Positions 63,101-64,000 of a stretch of DNA of 64,000 nt are shown here, piece by piece. Below the pieces are notes generated by a model. That model was not told where the DNA came from. It did not search any database and saw nothing but the letters and a program-made list of their open reading frames with translations. This DNA is from Muriicola sp. Z0-33 (GTDB lineage: Bacteria > Bacteroidota > Bacteroidia > Flavobacteriales > Flavobacteriaceae): the NCBI RefSeq assembly GCF_026126425.1, contig NZ_JAFMPW010000002.1, forward strand, positions 496,001-560,000, given 5' to 3'. The first letter of the stretch is position 1. Every line of letters begins with the position of its first letter. The translations under genes and the position numbers were made by a program.

Positions 63101-63457
63101 GGAGTTAGGGCCAAGAATTCATGGACACCGGAGTTAGGAAACAACGCTGGCGCTCCAATTTGGGAAAGTGCATCTAACCTAAGTACCAGTGCTGCAGAGA
63201 ACTCTTGGTATGTAGAAGACGGATCTTTCTTAAGATTACAGCGTTTGGCATTTATCTACAATTTTGACACCGACATGGTTGAGAAATGGGGTATGAGCAA
63301 ATTTAGCTTAGGGCTTTCCGCTAACAACATCTGGACAATCACTGATTACAGCGGTTTAGACCCTGTAGTTTCTGGTCCTGATACCAATTTTGGTATTGAT
63401 GTGGGTAACTATCCTGTAACACCAAGTTATTTAATTAGCCTGGAGATAGGTCTTTAA
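60113..63457 (+). CDS. SusC/RagA-family TonB-dependent receptor
   Basis: About 1114 residues from the ATG at 60113; a TTG at 60089 is in frame but overlaps the operator. A signal peptide (MLLCLVGSYAMAAG region, about 38-52) is followed by a carboxypeptidase-regulatory-like domain (about 65-145; ITDNGGVPLPGANVVVKG), the TonB box region LDEVIVTGYTTE, the plug with YGARAANGVVVYTT, and a large 22-strand barrel. It imports a bulky glycan across the outer membrane, powered by TonB. The SusD partner follows 58 bp downstream. Specificity is unknown; the neighbouring sulfatases and GH130 suggest a sulfated polysaccharide. Confidence 0.93.
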   Translation: MKLNYLKLTKQQMIMIQKSDSQSLKPCSRKQIASLTKVFSMLLCLVGSYAMAAGTTSWEKIKTVEAFQATITGTITDNGGVPLPGANVVVKGTTTGVAADFDGNYSINANPGDVLVFSYTGYTPTERTVGGESVINVTLQEGLELDEVIVTGYTTETKRETTAAVSIVKAEELAAIPSGNVEQQLQGRVAGVTVLTNGQPGTTSQIRVRGFGAFGGNAPLYVVDGVPVGSTEFLNPDDIATTTVLKDAAAASIYGARAANGVVVYTTKQGARSKKTQININVSSGVTDPNVAGSPDMLNPQDMAEYTHIAYRNNAAATGTTPQYTHPQYGSDPTPRLPDYLHANGANGVVGSVDLAAIQAAYDADPENVFLIRPNLAGTNWYKAITRVAPLTRVTVGINGGTDRGRFYFGFSGQEQDGIVISQSFTRYSARFNSEWDVAPWLSLGQNFQVTYRSVLGLAGGDGGLGVADDESEVLSAYRMPTIIPVFDEFGSYASTRAAGFNNPRNPVRRLERNQGDDTSYSIGGFGNIYLLLKPIDGLTLRTSLGGDYGNFHFVNYNFRYLGDSEPEASNSFAEGSGYNFSWTFTNTATYEKLFGKHKLKAFAGIEALNTGAGRQVSGNGINPFSTDLDFQNLSVVQSPNVNSFQFKGVNFYSLFGKLDYNWDEKYYVTGVIRRDGSSRFGGNNRYGTFPAVSGAWRVIAEPFMQDQDIISDFKIRGGWGQMGNSNNVDPNNQFSLFASNRGNTFYPVDGQNSGANEGFAQSRIGNPDAKWETSTTTNIGFDIGLFNDKLEIILDWWEKDTEDLLFQVPLAGVTGNFASAPSVNIASMSNKGVDFQIVNRGNITEDLSYTLTLNNSFLSNEITFLADGIEFFDGGSYRGIRPIRNAVGQSISTFFGYKVAGYFNSQAEVDSSPAQDGAGIGRFRYEDVNGDGAITPDDRTFLGSAVPDYTGGATINLRYKNLEFETYWYASIGNEIWNQSKWFTDFFGTFEGSAKGVRAKNSWTPELGNNAGAPIWESASNLSTSAAENSWYVEDGSFLRLQRLAFIYNFDTDMVEKWGMSKFSLGLSANNIWTITDYSGLDPVVSGPDTNFGIDVGNYPVTPSYLISLEIGL

Positions 63458-63515
63458 TATTTAACCGACTAAGATGATGTATAAATTTTTTATATCTTTA
63501 AAACAAAAATTAACT

Positions 63516-64000
63516 ATGAAAACTATGAGTAGAGTAAAGAAACTTACCCTCTGTGTGATGGCACTATTAATGGTGACTGTCTCTTGTAGCGACGAATTTC
63601 TCGAAATTGCGCCTACAGGATCCCTAGCGGATGCACAGGTTGGAACCAAAGATGGTATTGAAGGTCTTTTAATTGGTACCTACGCTGCCTTGAATGGGGT
63701 GTTTGGCAACCGTTTTGAAGGTCCAAACCACTGGATCACCGGATCTATCCTTGGAGGTGAAGCCAACAAAGGAACAGATGCGGGAGATTATGGCTCCATT
63801 AATCCTGTACAAAGATTTGAGCATGATGCCACCCAGGGAGACCTTAACAACTTATGGAGAGGTAGATTTGAAGGGGTTAGCCGATCAAATGCTGTTTTGG
63901 CGGCAATCGCTAATGCAGATGATCTTACCGCAGGAGATGCTGCACGTTTAACAGGCGAGGCTAGAATGTTAAGGGGTCATTTCTATTTTGACCTTAAAAA
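63516..64000 (+). CDS. SusD/RagB-family lipoprotein, C-terminus off the right edge
   Basis: An open frame from the ATG at 63516 runs to the end of the window (about 161 residues seen). An upstream in-frame ATG at 63474 is an alternative. The lipoprotein signal ends at Cys24 (LLMVTVSC). The mature part begins SDEFLEIAPTG, a SusD hallmark, followed by GTYAALNG and, near the cut, GEARMLRGHFYFDLK, the TPR-like helix typical of SusD. It binds glycan at the surface and caps the SusC transporter encoded upstream. Confidence 0.9.
   Translation, partial: MKTMSRVKKLTLCVMALLMVTVSCSDEFLEIAPTGSLADAQVGTKDGIEGLLIGTYAALNGVFGNRFEGPNHWITGSILGGEANKGTDAGDYGSINPVQRFEHDATQGDLNNLWRGRFEGVSRSNAVLAAIANADDLTAGDAARLTGEARMLRGHFYFDLK

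Overview
The window is from a Bacteroidota chromosome, almost certainly a marine member of the Flavobacteriaceae. The evidence is a SusC/SusD-type uptake pair, promoter matches of the Bacteroidota TAnnTTTG type instead of sigma70 boxes, little Shine-Dalgarno signal, several TTG/GTG starts, BshA (bacillithiol synthesis), an LptD-like protein, TamB, a GH3/beta-lactamase fusion, and Cys-type sulfatases beside a GH130 protein. No rRNA, tRNA, CRISPR array, transposase or prophage gene was seen.

Region 1 (1-20.5 kb) is a surface-polysaccharide (capsule or O-antigen) locus. On the left, on the minus strand, are a cut-off glycosyltransferase-like gene and an asnB-type amidotransferase. A plus-strand run follows: sulfotransferase, Wzy-like polymerase, two GT4 enzymes, then CapE, an RmlC-like cupin, CapF and CapG (a UDP-L-FucNAc route). 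Next come a formyltransferase overlapping a PIG-L deacetylase, a WbuB-like (FucNAc-type) transferase, a small PglC-like phosphoglycosyl transferase overlapping a second formyltransferase, a GT4, a FemAB-like GNAT protein and a GT-A enzyme. A convergent minus-strand gene fuses a third formyltransferase-like domain to a beta-propeller-like domain, and a truncated phosphoethanolamine-transferase-like membrane protein marks the border. Three formyltransferase-fold proteins and one N-deacetylase suggest that an amino sugar of this glycan is N-formylated.

Region 2 (21.4-48.4 kb) is ordinary housekeeping and envelope sequence. It holds an OmpA-family protein, a lipoprotein, bshA, a GH3/beta-lactamase fusion, a conserved small protein, two Fe-S (Hdr-like) proteins, MlaD, an AmiC-type amidase, LptD, RidA, a sugar kinase, gap, pfkA, TamB, TsaD, RsmE, a DUF4159 protein, an AI-2E family transporter and a THUMP-like methyltransferase. 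A tandem 7-bp repeat (11 copies) lies between lptD and ridA.

Region 3 (48.4-64 kb) looks like a polysaccharide-utilisation region for a sulfated or oxidised glycan. It contains a Tat-exported Gfo/Idh/MocA oxidoreductase, an esterase, a VanX-type dipeptidase, a GH130 lipoprotein and a sulfatase. A four-gene minus-strand operon follows (GMC oxidoreductase, Tat-lipoprotein small subunit, TIM-barrel isomerase-like protein, second sulfatase), and then a divergent susC-susD pair behind a perfect 14-bp LacI-type palindrome. The GMC/small-subunit/TIM-barrel set resembles periplasmic 3-keto-glycoside systems. SusD runs off the right end.
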